16,329 nucleotides of DNA from Brachionus koreanus (lineage: Eukaryota; Rotifera; Eurotatoria; Ploima; Brachionidae), in the NCBI GenBank assembly GCA_016987375.1, contig PJRA01000519.1, forward strand, positions 634,619 to 650,947, in the 5' to 3' direction. The notes under the pieces are model-generated. The model was given only the letters and a program-made list of their open reading frames with translations, was not told where the DNA came from and did no database searches. Numbering within the stretch: the first letter of the stretch is position 1; each line of letters starts with the position of its first letter. Position numbers and translations under genes: made by a program. Positions 16,102 to 16,329 of this stretch are shown here, piece by piece.

Positions 16102-16329
16102 GGGAAAAAACTCTTCAATTAAAAAACGAAAAAATGACAATAGCTAAATATGCTTTATACTATTTTAGTCTATTTAGTTTTAATTTAGTTAACAAAAATT
16201 TTTAAGATTATTTTTTTCTATAATTTAAGTCATTAAAAAAATTATTTTATTTATTTATTAAAAATATAGTTTGGGTTATAAACCCTGGCAGTTTGGAATG
16301 GAACTTAGTCCTTCCTTTCAGCCAACTGT
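16102..16329. other. AT-rich flank, possible splice acceptor at the right edge
   Basis: The LINE 3' end or tail should lie in the A/T-rich stretch after 16101. I cannot place a poly(A) tail or target-site duplication. The last 60 bases are distinctly less AT-rich and contain AGTCCTTCCTTTCAG ending at 16321, a good plus-strand 3' splice-site sequence, so an exon of another gene may begin at 16322. Only eight bases remain to judge it. Confidence 0.3.

Noticed and set aside
15897..16118. 73-codon minus-strand frame with a hydrophobic translation
   Set aside because: It is the reverse of the LINE C-terminal fragment, whose plus-strand RLRWIGHVL and GRPVVTW motifs explain the sequence.
1..16329. 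tRNA or 5S rRNA genes
   Set aside because: I looked for GGTTCGAATCC-type B boxes and paired acceptor stems on both strands. The few GTTCGAAT-like words (for example near 5340) have no matching A box or stems.

Overview
The window looks like nuclear DNA from an invertebrate animal with a very AT-rich genome. It carries a full-length Numb homologue, a spliced FAM177-family gene and a U6 snRNA, all on eukaryotic features: splice sites, AATAAA signals, a Pol III TATA box and a T-run terminator. Two candidate introns are only 53 and 54 nt long. I cannot name the clade. The Numb protein mixes features shared with vertebrate and fly Numb, and nothing else in the window is diagnostic. There are no bacterial operons, CRISPR arrays or tRNAs.

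Layout. Positions 1-1595 hold Numb on the minus strand as one uninterrupted exon. Its GC content is clearly higher than that of its surroundings, and its 3' end faces the left edge. About 1.6-13.1 kb is a gene desert dominated by A/T runs. It contains decayed non-LTR retrotransposon (LINE) fragments on the plus strand near 2.0, 6.2 and 9.2 kb, a short open stretch resembling the start of a trypsin-like protease near 9.1 kb, simple repeats, and a recent local duplication with two internal deletions (11.0-12.26 kb).

Positions 13138-14822 hold two closely spaced minus-strand genes. The upstream one is FAM177-like (two exons, 159 aa). About 0.1 kb downstream lies a gene for an unrecognised Ser-rich protein with a basic nuclear-localisation-type motif. 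The tight same-strand spacing, and a poly(A) signal inside the last codons of the FAM177 gene, raise the possibility of an operon or overlapping transcription. At 15535-15640 there is an intact U6 snRNA on the plus strand with a well-placed TATA box. Directly after it comes a broken LINE: an inverted piece of the endonuclease start, then a sense-strand piece of the C-terminus.

The genes do not form a pathway. Numb is an endocytic adaptor and cell-fate determinant, FAM177 proteins are small Golgi-associated proteins, and U6 is a spliceosomal RNA. I see no convincing new molecular system. The most unusual items are the mosaic duplication, the U6-LINE junction, the closely spaced gene pair, and two departures in Numb: an insertion in the PTB domain and a lost DPF motif.
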